NCBI GenBank assembly: GCA_036346355.1
Contig: CM070569.1
Location: 41,456,276 to 41,520,275 of the forward strand
Length of the DNA: 64,000 nt
Direction: 5' to 3'
DNA from: Rhipidocladum racemiflorum
Taxonomy: Eukaryota > Streptophyta > Magnoliopsida > Poales > Poaceae
Shown here: positions 12,323-22,461 of the stretch, one piece after another
How the letters are laid out: each line of letters begins with the position of its first letter
How positions within the stretch are numbered: the first letter of the stretch is position 1
The notes under the pieces: generated by a model
Databases searched by the model: none
What the model was told of the DNA's origin: nothing
The model's input: the letters and a program-made list of their open reading frames with translations, nothing else
Position numbers and translations under genes: made by a program

Positions 12323-12539
12323 ACGATCAACACACGAGCAACATACACGCATACACCTTTACACATATGTATACACTCATCTCTACACCTACCCGCATCA
12401 AACTATACTCGAGTGGCCTCTTGCTTGTGCACCCACCGTCCTACATAGCATCTAGTTATCTACACTTCATCAAAACATTTTTGTATATATACATACCTTA
12501 TGTCACCTAAAATTACCGAGCGACGAGCAACACCACGCC

Positions 12540-13160
12540 AGCACGCTCGCTCACTTGGCTAATCAGCGCTCGCGCGCCCCACCTCCGTTCGTCCGATCCG
12601 AAGGATCTTTGCGCGTCATGGCTTTGGACCTTCCGGAGATCTCCATATCATGGTCTTTTCGAAGCCTCTACTCGCCTCCTCCGCTCACCGAGCACCGTCC
12701 CCCCCCCCCCAGTCTTCTCCGGATCCTCTCCTCGCCTCCTCTGCTTGTCGAGCGTCGTTCCCCCTCCTGGCCTTCTTCCTGCAGTTCCCTGTGCTATTCG
12801 GTGTTGTCTTCTGAAGCTTCGCTTCCATGGGAACCTCGACAAGCACTGCCCCCCTCCCTGGCTGGCTCCTCGCGTCCTACGCCTGCCCTCTGCCCACCTT
12901 CCGTCGGGTCCCCCGCGCCTCGCCTTTCTCACGCGGTCTGATGACTTGCAATCCCCAGGTCAGACCCCCATCGCCGCCACCCCTGAATCCCCAAAATCTT
13001 CCACAAGCACAAAGGAGATCTTATAGTCGGTTGGGCTTGGCTACAAGATTGGATGGAGCAGATGGTGCGAGGTACATGTCCACTAGGGTGCCGACCGTCA
13101 ATGGGGTGGTGCATCTCGTCCGCAACGGCATTAGAGGGAGGTTGTCTGTGAGGTGAGAGC
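12540..13160 (+). other. GC-rich, exon-like segment of unknown origin
   Basis: This segment is strongly GC-rich, with short open frames on the plus strand. The last 110 bases read in one frame (ARYMSTRVPTVNGVVHLVRN) and end at a donor-like GAG|GTGAGA. I do not recognise the protein. About 40 bases around that donor (13,147-13,185) recur at 13,299-13,338. It could be the 5' part of the TM9SF pseudogene locus, a captured exon, or a CpG island. No function is assigned. Confidence 0.3.
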
Positions 13161-13791
13161 TCAAGGTATTTCTTCTGATTGTTTATATTGGGCATTTCAG
13201 TGTTACTTGTGTGTGCTTAGTGTTGTAGGTTTGCTCTTCCCAGTGATTTGGTTTATGTGCGTTAGGTTGTGTTAATGATGTCACATATTCGTGCCTCTGT
13301 GAGGTGACAGCTCAAGATTTTCCTTTTGATTGGTTACTTTTCTAATGCTTGGATCTTCAAATCATGTAGTTCATAGGATCGTATTTGCAACATATGTGTC
13401 CATTTGAGTTATCTGAGTGATTGATGACATTGCTACTGATCATACTTTGCATCTCATGGTGTGACCTATAACCCAGTAAGGCCTTTAGAATTTTGTATCA
13501 TGGAAATGTTTGAAGATGGTTTTAGCTACCTTGAGCTGAATTGGAGTTTTGGTAAGGACATATGTGATGCTATGCTCCACCAAATGAAGATATTTTCGCG
13601 TTCATATGTTTATGTAAGGAATGACCATATGAGAAAATCAGTTTGTCATGTGCATGTGATGCAGTAAATATACAAATTTCAACAATTTGCTTATATCAGA
13701 TTCTGTGTATTTGTTTTGGTTGATGTTTGTTGTACAAATTTTCAGTAAGAGAATACCAGTACTTTAGATTTTTGTAGTATGTCATATTACT

Positions 13792-14057
13792 CCCTTCCTT
13801 TCTGTAAGCCTGGTAAAGTAGTTGACAGTGCAGAAAACCTTGGGGAAGTTCTACGTACTGATCGCATGGAGAACTCTCCCTTATGTGGTTAGTACTGGTT
13901 TACAGATTGCTCGAGTCTACTCATATAAGTCCCTTCCTTTCTGGAAGCCTAGTACAATAGTTGATAGTGCAGAAAACCTTAGAGAAGTTCTATGTGATGA
14001 ACGCATTGAGGACTCTCCTTATGTGGTTAGTACTAGTTTACATATTGCTCGAGTCTG
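13792..14057 (+). repeat. tandem duplication of one TM9SF exon (139-bp period)
   Basis: CCCTTCCTTTCTG at 13,792 recurs at 13,931, and the following about 125 bases, including the exon encoding an AENL.EVL..DR...SPYVVST segment, are repeated with roughly 15% divergence. The duplication is inside the pseudogene and would by itself insert a repeated peptide. Confidence 0.85.
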
Positions 14058-15660
14058 AGTGTGGTCGCCTATGTAATGTGCCTAATTATGGAGTTGTCAT
14101 CTACTTTATTGTCTTGATCGTAGTTTGAGATGGTGGAGCCCAGGATGTGTCAGGTTGGCTGCAAAACTATCACTAGCAAGAATCAAGCAAATGAACTCAA
14201 GTAAAAGATAGAGGATGAGTATTAGGTGAACATGTATGGATTGTATATGTCACTTTGAAGTTTTGCTTGTATAACGAATTACGGACGCCGGGGTAATGAG
14301 GTTAAATTGCTTTACAGGATTCTTGATAATCTCCCACTGGTTGTTCCATGTTGGTGTCAAGGCCCAATATGCTAGAGTAAGTCTGTGTGCTCATCTAACC
14401 TTTTGGTTTAGAACATGAGTGATGATCTGATTACAAAATATATTTTGCAGAACAAAGATGAGAAGTACTTAATCCATAACCACTTGATATTTTTAGCAAA
14501 GTATCAATGTATCACAAGGATGAAATTTCATATATCTCCATAATTGTCTTGTTTGAGGTCAAACCATTCAGGTTTGTTTAACTCTAGCTTTTCATCTTGG
14601 ATTTATATAGTGTTATTACATACCAAGACTGTTTTTGTTTACTATCTTGCATGTCCTTGTTAAAATTCCTGTGTCAATGTTAGTCATCAATTTGATGAAA
14701 AATGGAATGATACAAACACTCGTTTGAGCACGAATGACCCACATGCCAACAAGCTTGTGACAAACTCAGATACTCCTCAGGAGATTAAAACTAGAAAAGA
14801 TTCCTTACCATGGCTTTGCATGAGAGTTATCAAGTGGCCTTCTTGCTGAGACACCTATATGTTAATGACAGATAATCAAATTCAATGGTTTTTTTTTATT
14901 GTGAACTCTCTCATGATCGTACTTTTCTTGACTAGTATGGTAACCATGGCTATGCTTTGCGCTCCGTATAGAGATATCTCTAGGTACAATTAACTTTAAA
15001 CTAAAAAAGAAGTCCAACAGGAAACCGGATGGGAACTTGTTCGTGCAGATGTGTTCGGCCCTCCAACCAACTCTGACTTACTCATGTGTCTATGTTGGTG
15101 CTGGTGTTCAATTCTTTGGCATGCTATTGGTCACCATAATTTTTACAATTTTGAGTTTCCTTTCTCCATCGAACCGGGGAGGATTGATGATTGCTATGCT
15201 GCTCATTTGGGTCTTAATGGGTATGCTTCTTCGTGCCTCTATAAGATGTTTAAAGGATCAGAATCGAAGAGCATCATCCTGAGGACAGCTTTCCTGTTTC
15301 AGGGGATTGCTTTTGGCATTTTTTTCATCTTAAATTTGGTTTTAGAAATGCTATACTTTTTTGGTTTTTCTTTTCCTCACGTTCATTATCCTCGACATCA
15401 CCTATGTGCAAGTTACGATTGTGCTATGTTATTTCCAACTGTGCAGTGAGGATTACATGTGGTGGTGGAGGCCTTACTGTACCTCAAGATCATCTGCAGT
15501 CTATCTATTCCTGCATGATGGGTTCTACTTCTTCACTAAACTTCAAATTACTAAGCTGGTATCAAGCAAACTATATTTTGGCTCTTTATATTAGCTCTAT
15601 TTGGTATTTGTGCAGCTCCAACAAGCTGAAGACAGAGAGGGCTTGTCTTTTTTGTTAATT
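13792..15660 (+). pseudogene. TM9SF / EMP70 endomembrane protein pseudogene (unprocessed)
   Basis: Scattered plus-strand frames reproduce the transmembrane-9 superfamily protein in order: AENLGEVLRTDRMENSPY (about 13,830), KTITSKNQANELK (14,165), ILDNLPLVVP (14,312), NKDEKYLIHNHL (14,452), FDEKWNDTNTRLST (14,691), ANKLVTNSDTPQE, YMLMTDNQIQWFFFIVNSLM (14,860), QETGWELVRADVFGPPTNSD (15,017), GVQFFGMLLVTIIFTIL and FLSPSNRGGL (15,110), LYKMFKGSE, LRTAFLFQGIAFGIFF, then EDYMWWWRPY and YFFTKLQITKLVS (15,450-15,570). Intron-like GT...AG gaps remain (for example just before 14,452), so it is a decayed genomic duplicate, not a retrocopy. Frameshifts and stops are many and the N-terminus is missing. 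Functional relatives are Golgi/endosomal membrane proteins. Confidence 0.9.
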
Positions 15661-16207
15661 ACCATGCATAGCATAAATGGTATAGTTAATAAAAGAAATT
15701 ATGATTGATGTTGAACCGAGGCTGATAAAAAAAATAATATATAATGAATACCTATATGAACAACATTTGTTTTTAGCATTTGCTATAGTCGGCCCGTACC
15801 TATGAATGTATCTCACTTGATTAGGCTATTTAGTTTAATCAAATGATTGTATTGGTTGTTACTTGATTTCATGGTGTGTTTGAGGTGCAAAGCTAGCTCC
15901 AACAGGGGCATTGTGCTTTACAACATAATTCTTATATTTTGTTCCATTTTTTTGCTTTTGGTAAGCATTATGTTCGAATATGGGCCCCATTAGTTTTTAA
16001 ATGTATTAATGATAGCTCATTTATAGATTTGTTGCTCATTGCTTACATGAGTTGCATGTGATGCCTAACCCATTTTATACTCTATCTTCATCAAATAAAT
16101 AATCTTATAATCGGTGCAGCGTAGTATGTATATCTACCTGGTTATTATCATCTACATCATGTCGGTGTGTTATCCGTGTAGCGAAACTAATATATAATAG
16201 GGCACAT
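15661..16207. other. AT-rich spacer, nothing recognised
   Basis: The sequence between the TM9SF pseudogene and the Tourist MITE is AT-rich. It has no supported ORF, repeat pair or element end. Confidence 0.6.
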
Positions 16208-16210
16208 TAA

Positions 16211-16621
16211 GGTCCTGTTTGTTTCAGCTGGGGATTGTAGAAAGCAGATTTTAAAATCTGGATTGTAAAAGCTGGATTGTTAAAAGCTGGAGGTTGAAAA
16301 GCTGATGGCTGTTTGGCAATCCAGATTATAGTGTGTTTGGATTGCTATTTCTGCTTGGCAAAAGTCTATAGTACCCTCGATTATAGGTTGAAAAGTCTGT
16401 GTGAATATGGGGGGCAATGGTGGGTAATTTTTACTGAAGTTGAATGGGTATTGTGGTCTTTTGCAAAAAAAAAGCTGAAAAAAGCTCATTCAGAGTGGAT
16501 TGTGGGATTGCTACAATCTAGCTTCCAGATTATTACAATCCAGATTGAAAACTTCCTGTTTGTTGACCTTCCAGCTTTTAAAAGCAGCTTTCTACAATCC
16601 CTAGCTGAAACAAACAGGGCC
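16211..16621. mobile_element. Tourist-like (PIF/Harbinger) MITE
   Basis: The 411-bp element has long imperfect terminal inverted repeats: GGTCCTGTTTGTTTCAGCTG at the left, and the complement of CAGCT..AAACAAACAGGGCC at the right. Both ends extend into GGATTGTAGAAAGC. It is flanked by the 3-bp duplication TAA (16,208-16,210 and 16,622-16,624). It has no coding capacity. Inner GCTGGA/AGCTTTT segments would add further base pairing. Confidence 0.88.
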
Positions 16622-16624
16622 TAA

Positions 16625-17892
16625 GTAGTGTTGTCGATGGTCATCCATCATAAATACGAAGCTATGGTGATAATAACCGCGACAGCAACGGTGGTGGTGG
16701 GTGGCATCGGCCAAGCAGGAAGAGACTGAAGGACAACAGGAATATCATGGTTTAGTGGTACTTTGACTTGAGTTGACTTGGGAGTTTTCTGAGTGCGGTT
16801 CCTTGTTAAGAGCTTGCACCTACAAATATTGTGCTTGAAACATTGTATTCATAATAGGACTGCATACAATATAATATCCTAGGGATGCAAAACGCATAAA
16901 TAAGAGATCAAATGTGTTTAGATGGCTCATAAGTAAATATATAGGAATTTTGGAGGGAAAGAATTTCTTGAAGAGAGAGTAGATAGAAAATGAAGAAAAT
17001 GCATTGTATTCCTACGAGAATCCTATAATCTAAAGAGTCATTGTCCAAAAAAAAACATCGAGCGGTACCATCTCAAATAAAAAGGGAATATTGACTCTCT
17101 TACACCGGGAGGATTTTCCAAGCCCAACCAGCGTCACGTCACCTTTTTTGTGAAAGGATCTTTCAAAAATTTTGAAATTACGTTTAGATCTTCCCACCGG
17201 CTCTTTTGTAAAAAAATCCATTAGTTTCGTAAATTCACTGACGGGTCCTCCATCTATTTTTTGCAATAAATAAATAAATTTGCGTTTAGGTCCTCACACC
17301 AATTTTTTTGTAAAAAAGACACGTAGTTCCGCAAATTCGCCGGTGGGTCCTCTATCATTTTTTTTACAAAAAAGACCTGTAGTCCCGCATATTCGCCGAC
17401 AACTTCTAGCTAGCATATTCTTGAAAAAACCCTCAAGAAAATCAAAATTATGTTGAGATCCTCACACCATTTTTTCAGAAATAATCGTCGAACCAAATTT
17501 CACACGGCGCAGCGTAGCACACAACCTTGCCTAGTATTCTCTAAAGCTAGACAAACCCATCCGATATGAAGCTGAATCATCCAACCCAACCAAGTGCAAG
17601 GATGGCCCTCAAACCCTATGCGAACTCGTCCCTTCCCTTCCCACCAACCAAACACTACCGAAATAGTCTCAAACAATTTTTTTTCTATTTTGCACCATGC
17701 TTAGTTATGATGATGCATTTGCCAACTTTTCACAGTGTGTGCCATTGTGGTAAATCCATATTGCTGAAAAGATATTGTTTGGTTTTAATAATTGTATATC
17801 ATTCGGTATATCAATTCCACTATACTTTAAACAAATTATTTTTTATTGGATTTTGCTACGGATATGTCCATCATGCTAGCGCCGTCTCATAC
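16625..17892. other. intergenic DNA with degenerate 120-bp-scale repeats
   Basis: At about 17,140-17,420 a block of the form GTTTAGGTCCTCACACC ... TTTTGTAAAAAA ... CGCCGGTGGGTCC occurs three times with strong divergence. The rest is AT-rich with no supported gene. Confidence 0.5.
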
Positions 17893-17901
17893 ATAAAGAC
17901 C

Positions 17902-18171
17902 GATTTTTTTTAAAATATACTATATTTTATTCTAAATTGCAGAAATAAATGTCTGTTGCAAGAAATTTCAGTTTTATAAGTCTGTCGCTTGTCCATCGGG
18001 CGATATAAGCCTGTCGCCCGATGGACGGGCGACAGGAGACCTTTCGTGTTTTCTGTCGCACGTTAGACGGGCGAAAGCCTTCTGTCGCCCGATGAACAGC
18101 CGACAGATTAAAAATCCCCCGTTGGACGGGCGACATTATTGTTGTCGCCCGTCCATAGGGCGACATATACC
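17902..18171 (+). repeat. left TIR of the large MULE
   Basis: It begins GATTTTTTTTAAAATATACT and matches the reverse complement of 31,834-32,076 over almost its full length. The interior is a cluster of nested palindromes built on TGTCGCCC/GGGCGACA. It has about 30 bases more than the right TIR, namely an extra GGGCGACA...TGTCGCCC hairpin near 18,127-18,160. Confidence 0.88.
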
Positions 18172-18197
18172 ATTTTTGATATTTTTGTTAGTTTTTA

Positions 18198-18282
18198 TGA
18201 GAATTTTTTTAAAAAATATATTATATTTTATTCCAAATTGCAGAAATAAATGTCGCAAGAAATTTCAGTTTTATAAGTCTGT
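18198..18282 (+). repeat. second, truncated copy of the TIR end
   Basis: GAGAATTTTTTTAAAAAATA and the following ATTCCAAATTGCAGAAATAAATG repeat the outer 80 bases of the TIR just inside the left end. This copy resembles the right TIR end more than the left one. It may be a remnant of a nested element or of end repair. Confidence 0.8.
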
Positions 18283-19039
18283 CGCAAGAAATTTTCGCTT
18301 TTATGATCTAGAAAAAATAATGTATAAATTATTAAGTAAGGAAAATAGGAATCGCAATAACCCTAAGATTGTCAACGATAACTTCTAACCCTTTTCGGCA
18401 GCCCGTAAAATATCTGGTCAACGTGTCAAAATCATTGCAAGCATTGGGAATAGCAGAATTTTTTTTAAATAATATTATTTTAATCAAAATTTACAGAAAT
18501 AATATGCCGAAAAAGAAAATAGCAAAACTACCCCCCTGTGTCCATTTGAATTGGCGACAGGGTCGAGTTTGCCCCCTGTCGCCAATTCAAATGGCGACAC
18601 CCCGCTGTCGCCAATTGAAATGAACATAGGAGGGCAAACTCATAACAGTATATATAATATAAAGTAATAAAACTGAGGTAAACTAATAAAAGTTACACAG
18701 TACTCTGGGCATGTATTCTGGTTGAGACTGTCAGTTGAGAAGCCATTTCGATGCGAGCATGAGAAAAGACAGTATTCTGGTTTTGAGGTGGCCCATCTCC
18801 ACTCCTGCTCAACTCGTAATTATTTTTTGAAGACTTCGTGTAGTTATCTTCAAAGATGTGAAATATATGTACGGTACACTATACCAATAGATGGGGAGCA
18901 ATAAGAATGTACTGAATTGCATACGACTTAGAAATGCTAAACAATAATGGCATGTACGGCACACTCTACCGAGTATACGGGACTAAACATAACATGCCTT
19001 AGGGAGAGGAAACAGCAATAAGGGCCCTTCTCTGACACT
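18283..19039. other. subterminal MULE DNA with an inverted-repeat cluster
   Basis: At about 18,535-18,620 a short run of CATTTGAATTGGCGACAG and its complement CTGTCGCCAATTCAAATG occurs, followed by a third TGTCGCCAATTGAAATG. It is a relative of the TIR palindromes but with a different stem sequence. No gene is supported here. 18,620-19,039 is the presumed 3' flank of the GRF gene. Confidence 0.6.
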
Positions 19040-19620
19040 TTACTGAGTGCAACGAGGATATTTTCCCTTACGCAACTTTTCAGCTCCTGCCGCTCTGGCC
19101 CTAGCTGCCCTCTCACGCTTTCTCTCGCACTCAGCCTCCCTCTCCATTTGCATGGCGCTGCCGTTCGGCCTCCTCTCGTGCATGCATATGTTCCAAATCT
19201 TTGTTGGCGCTTCTCCTCCTCATCCTGCTCACACCACTGCTGCTCCACGATAGCCCTCTGATGCGAGTACTCCCGATTCCGCCTCCTCTCCATCTCGGGA
19301 GTTTGTTCCGCGTCGTAGAATCGGATGAACTCGCATAGTGGAGGCTGCAATTAGTCACATCACACGGTGTTACAACATGTATGAATTGGGAGCAGCACCA
19401 AATGTGAGTATGAACATACCGGGCTTCTCCGCCGCATCCGCATCCCCAGCGTTGGCTCGGAGTCGTGGTTGCGGCAGCTCCAGTACCTCATACCGTAAGT
19501 GTATGAGTTGTCTACAGACTGCCGGAAGCGGCAAGGATCCCCGCATAGGCACATGGGGACCTCCGTGCCTTCGGGGATTGTTTCGACAACGTTGTGCCTT
19601 GGGGGCGAGGGGAACTCCAT
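19040..19620 (-). pseudogene. GRF-type zinc-finger protein of the MULE (degenerate)
   Basis: Exon 1 (19,620-19,420) carries MCLCGDPCRF and YTYGMRYWSCRN, a GRF-like Cys-rich finger (C-x-C...C). Exon 2 (19,344-19,040) begins PPLCEFIRFYDAEQTPEMER and continues as a charged, Arg/Glu-rich coiled-coil-like tail. The tail ends in KYPRCTQ and TAA at 19,042-19,040 if two frame changes are allowed. A donor (CCCG|GTATGTTC) and an acceptor (TTGCAG) define the 75-bp intron. Proteins of this make-up occur beside plant mobile domain genes in grass transposons (general knowledge, unverified here). Frames do not join cleanly, so this copy is probably dead. The GRF finger suggests nucleic-acid binding; its role in transposition is unknown. 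Confidence 0.65.
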
Positions 19621-19720
19621 TGGTGCTGCTCGTTTGGGTTGGCGGTGATGGTTCTCTTTGTTGTATTGGAGCAGTGGTTTGGTCGATGCAACGCTGCGAA
19701 GGCAGGAAGGGGGTTAAATA

Positions 19721-20443
19721 GCCAGATAGAGCGACAGACTTGAAGCTTCAAAGGAATCGCGAGCATTGGATTCCTTTGCGGCTCTGCACTGTGCTTGATA
19801 CCGACATATGCACGCAGCTTTGTATCTTGGAGGAGGTGCGGTAAAGCTTTGCGGCTAGGCTTTGACGGGACGACTCAGGCAATATCTGGCACACATGCAT
19901 TTGACATGACATTTCGGACAGAATCGATCGACATGATTATGACATGATATGTCCCATGTGCTTTGCGGCAATGCTTTCACAGGACGTATCAGGCAGCCTG
20001 TGCTTGGATGATAAAATGCAACTGAATGGGATGAGAAAACTCATGGTGTATGGACTAAGTGCTAATATCATTGTTTGTTTATAATAATCACTGCAGTGGT
20101 AAGCGTGTGTTTGCTACGGTTTGTTGTTTGTTTTTGTTGTCATTGTTTGTTTATAATAATCACTGTAGTTTTTAAAAATTGAAAATTCGTTCTTCCTTGT
20201 ATTGTTTGGTGTGCAACAAATCTGATGACAAATCTGAGTTACCAAGAAGCATGACATTCATATTACTAAGTACAATAGGAGAACAACTACAACAAAGATT
20301 TCTTGTGAACAAGAACTAACATACAAATGGATGCAAGGTTGAGCGGCTTTAGAACTTTCGGAATCATCACTATCATAGAATTCAACACCCTCTTCTTGAA
20401 AAACTCCCAACGGTCACGCTTGTAGTCTTCAACGCTAGGGCCG
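19721..20443. other. spacer between two MULE genes
   Basis: This is the upstream flank of the GRF gene on the minus strand. A weak TATA-like CTATTTAACC lies at 19,711-19,720. No ORF is supported. Short TGTTTGTTTATAATAATCACTG repeats occur twice at about 20,075-20,165. Confidence 0.45.
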
Positions 20444-20990
20444 TCAAGAGGAACAACCAAATCGGGGGCTTACGGCCGTGGTTATCTTGTACGGCGTGCT
20501 CAAGGAAGCGATCATACGCTTCACGGTTTTCTTTTGTTCAGCCGAACTCCCTCTCTTTGCGGTAATTCTCGCACTGCTAGCCTCGTTAAGTTCTGCGAGA
20601 TCCGTCCTCTGCTTTACCATTGGAAGCGTCTGTTTAAAGATGTCGGTGTATTTATACCGTCTGCCCACTGCTGATATTGGCATCCGGTAGACTACACGAC
20701 AGTGTGAGCATGGCTATTTAAAACTGGAGCAAGAGAATAATCATCGAAATATGACGATATCGAAATACATTTAGACGCATAAAGAAATTTGGGCATCTAT
20801 AGAACGCTCGTCCGTTATTTGGCGCTGATGGTGGAGTAGCAGGTTTGAGCATCCACATGGCGATTAGGGCAAATTACCCGCCTGCATTGGCAACCACTGA
20901 GCTCGACGCCTTCGACATGGCTTTGACAGAACCGACGAACACTTAAGTCGGTATCTACACGAAGCAAAAATATCAATAAGAAGCATAAAA
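20444..20990 (-). pseudogene. uncharacterised MULE gene, Cys-rich start and basic C-terminus
   Basis: One frame (20,945-20,815) has CQSHVEGVELSGCQCRRVIC, opened by an acceptor-like TGTAG. A shifted frame just after it reads GRAFYRCPNF, a typical end of a GRF zinc finger. A third segment (20,690-20,444) reads GRRYKYTDIFKQTLPMVKQR and continues, Lys/Arg/Ala-rich, to a TAG/TGA stop near 20,444. A TATA-like CTATAAATTG at 21,230-21,221 lies 240 bases upstream on the same strand. I do not recognise the protein family. The arrangement suggests a second small zinc-finger protein broken by frameshifts. Confidence 0.45.
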
Positions 20991-21220
20991 AGTACAAAAT
21001 AATGTGTACTGAACCAAGAACACAACAATGTGACTCACCGTACAAAATAACTTTTGTAAATAATACCTGTGGAACAAGACGCCGAAATAAAATATTGGAA
21101 AAAAGGAAAGCTAAACTACCAGTTCTCCTCTTTGCGCTCTGGGTTTTCTCAACTCAATCCAAACTTTATGAACTCGAAACAATGTATCGCTTTTGCCTGA
21201 TAGAAGTGCAGGCGGCCTTG

Positions 21221-21230
21221 CAATTTATAG
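21221..21230 (-). promoter_or_regulatory. TATA-like box upstream of the unknown MULE gene
   Basis: The minus strand reads CTATAAATTG in a locally GC-rich flank (21,190-21,430), about 230-240 bases upstream of the first coding-like segment. Assignment to that gene is by position only. Confidence 0.35.
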
Positions 21231-21724
21231 GCAGGGAGCGAGGGAGAAACGAGACAGCTGGCGGCACATCACCGTGCAGGGCGAGGGGCCAAGACAGAAA
21301 ATCGGCATGTGGCAGCGTTTGCAGTGCGCTCAGGGGGGGTCTAGCTGCAGCTGGCAGTGGCTTGGGAGTGGCCACCAGTTGGCGGAGCATTAGTGCGCGA
21401 GGTGGGGGCCTGGCTGAACAGTAACATTGCAAAACCGCGGCTTCCCGTCGCAGTATTTTTTTTCATTTTGAAATTCGAATTTCCGCGGTCCCCGACAGGA
21501 AAGAAAGAATCCAGGAGCATCGGATTCCCTTGCAACTGTGGCTGTGCTTGATATCGACAGATGCATGCAGCTTTTCTGACTTCTGAGATGACACCGACGG
21601 GTCCTGGATGTGGAGTACACATCTTTGCAGATGACATCGACGGGTCATGGCAGTGGAGTACACAGCTTTGCAGATGCAATCTAGGCTGGCTTTCATGGCT
21701 CAACAGGAAAGAAAATGACTACAT

Positions 21725-21966
21725 GGTTTGTGCGCGAATATAATACTTAGGGTTGTTGGGCGTTGAGAGTTTATATGCGAAGAGAGCTGTAACTGAGATA
21801 TTTTTACGTAATATGGTAGTCCGTATTACGTAAAAATATCTCAGTTACAGCTCTCTTCGCATATACGGACTACCATATTACATAAAAATATCTCAGTTAC
21901 AGCTCTCTTCGCATATAAACTCTCAACGCCCAACAAACCCCTAAGTATTATATTCGCGCACGAACC
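21725..21966. repeat. near-perfect 100-bp inverted repeat with a nested 39-bp arm
   Basis: 21,725-21,825 is the near-perfect reverse complement of 21,865-21,966. The 39 bases between them (21,826-21,864) are in turn a perfect reverse complement of 21,773-21,811. The transcript could therefore fold into two alternative, very stable hairpins. It lies in the spacer between the unknown gene and the PMD gene. It could be a foldback transposon end, a small-RNA precursor or a replication-repair scar. Confidence 0.93.
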
Positions 21967-22111
21967 CTAACGATGAAGGATTTTCGGCGGCCCGTAGAAA
22001 TGCTTCTGCAGCTTTGCATGTGAAGGGACATGACCCTGGCTATGGCGACAGCTTTACACCGGGAATCTCTGCCGTAGTCAGCCTGAAGGCTAGGTCATGC
22101 AGCTTTACGTA

Positions 22112-22316
22112 GATGAAAAAGATGATATGATAAAACCTGGAAAAGGTGATAAGACAAAAACTTGAAAAGGTGAAATGACAAAAGCTGGAAAAGGTGATAT
22201 GACAAAAGCTGAAAAAGATGACATGACAAAAGCTGGAAAAGGTGATATGACAAAAGCTTCAAAAGGTCATATAACAAAAGCTGAAAAAGATGATATGACA
22301 AAAGCTGGAAAAGCGG
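22112..22316. repeat. 24-bp minisatellite, about eight imperfect copies
   Basis: The unit approximates GATATGACAAAAGCTGGAAAAGGT and repeats in register with scattered substitutions. It lies about 150 bases downstream of the PMD stop codon on the minus strand. The open frames it creates (repeated SYHLFQLL-type peptides) follow from the 24-bp period and are not taken as a gene. Confidence 0.88.
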
Positions 22317-22461
22317 ACAGAAATATGTAATGAACCACGTAATATGAGAAAGTACACAAAATAGATGGTATTACATAACATAGTACCAACAATCACCGCC
22401 CTAATCGAAACTGCCAACCAAAATAAACAAAAAAATTACAAACACTGAAACATAAAAGAAA

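Noticed and set aside
11711..12352. 213-residue minus-strand ORF
   Set aside because: Low-complexity Arg/Gly/Ala composition in a GC island that better fits a 5' UTR; no family motif.
22095..22301. 68-residue ORF of repeated SYHLFQLL
   Set aside because: By-product of the 24-bp minisatellite period.
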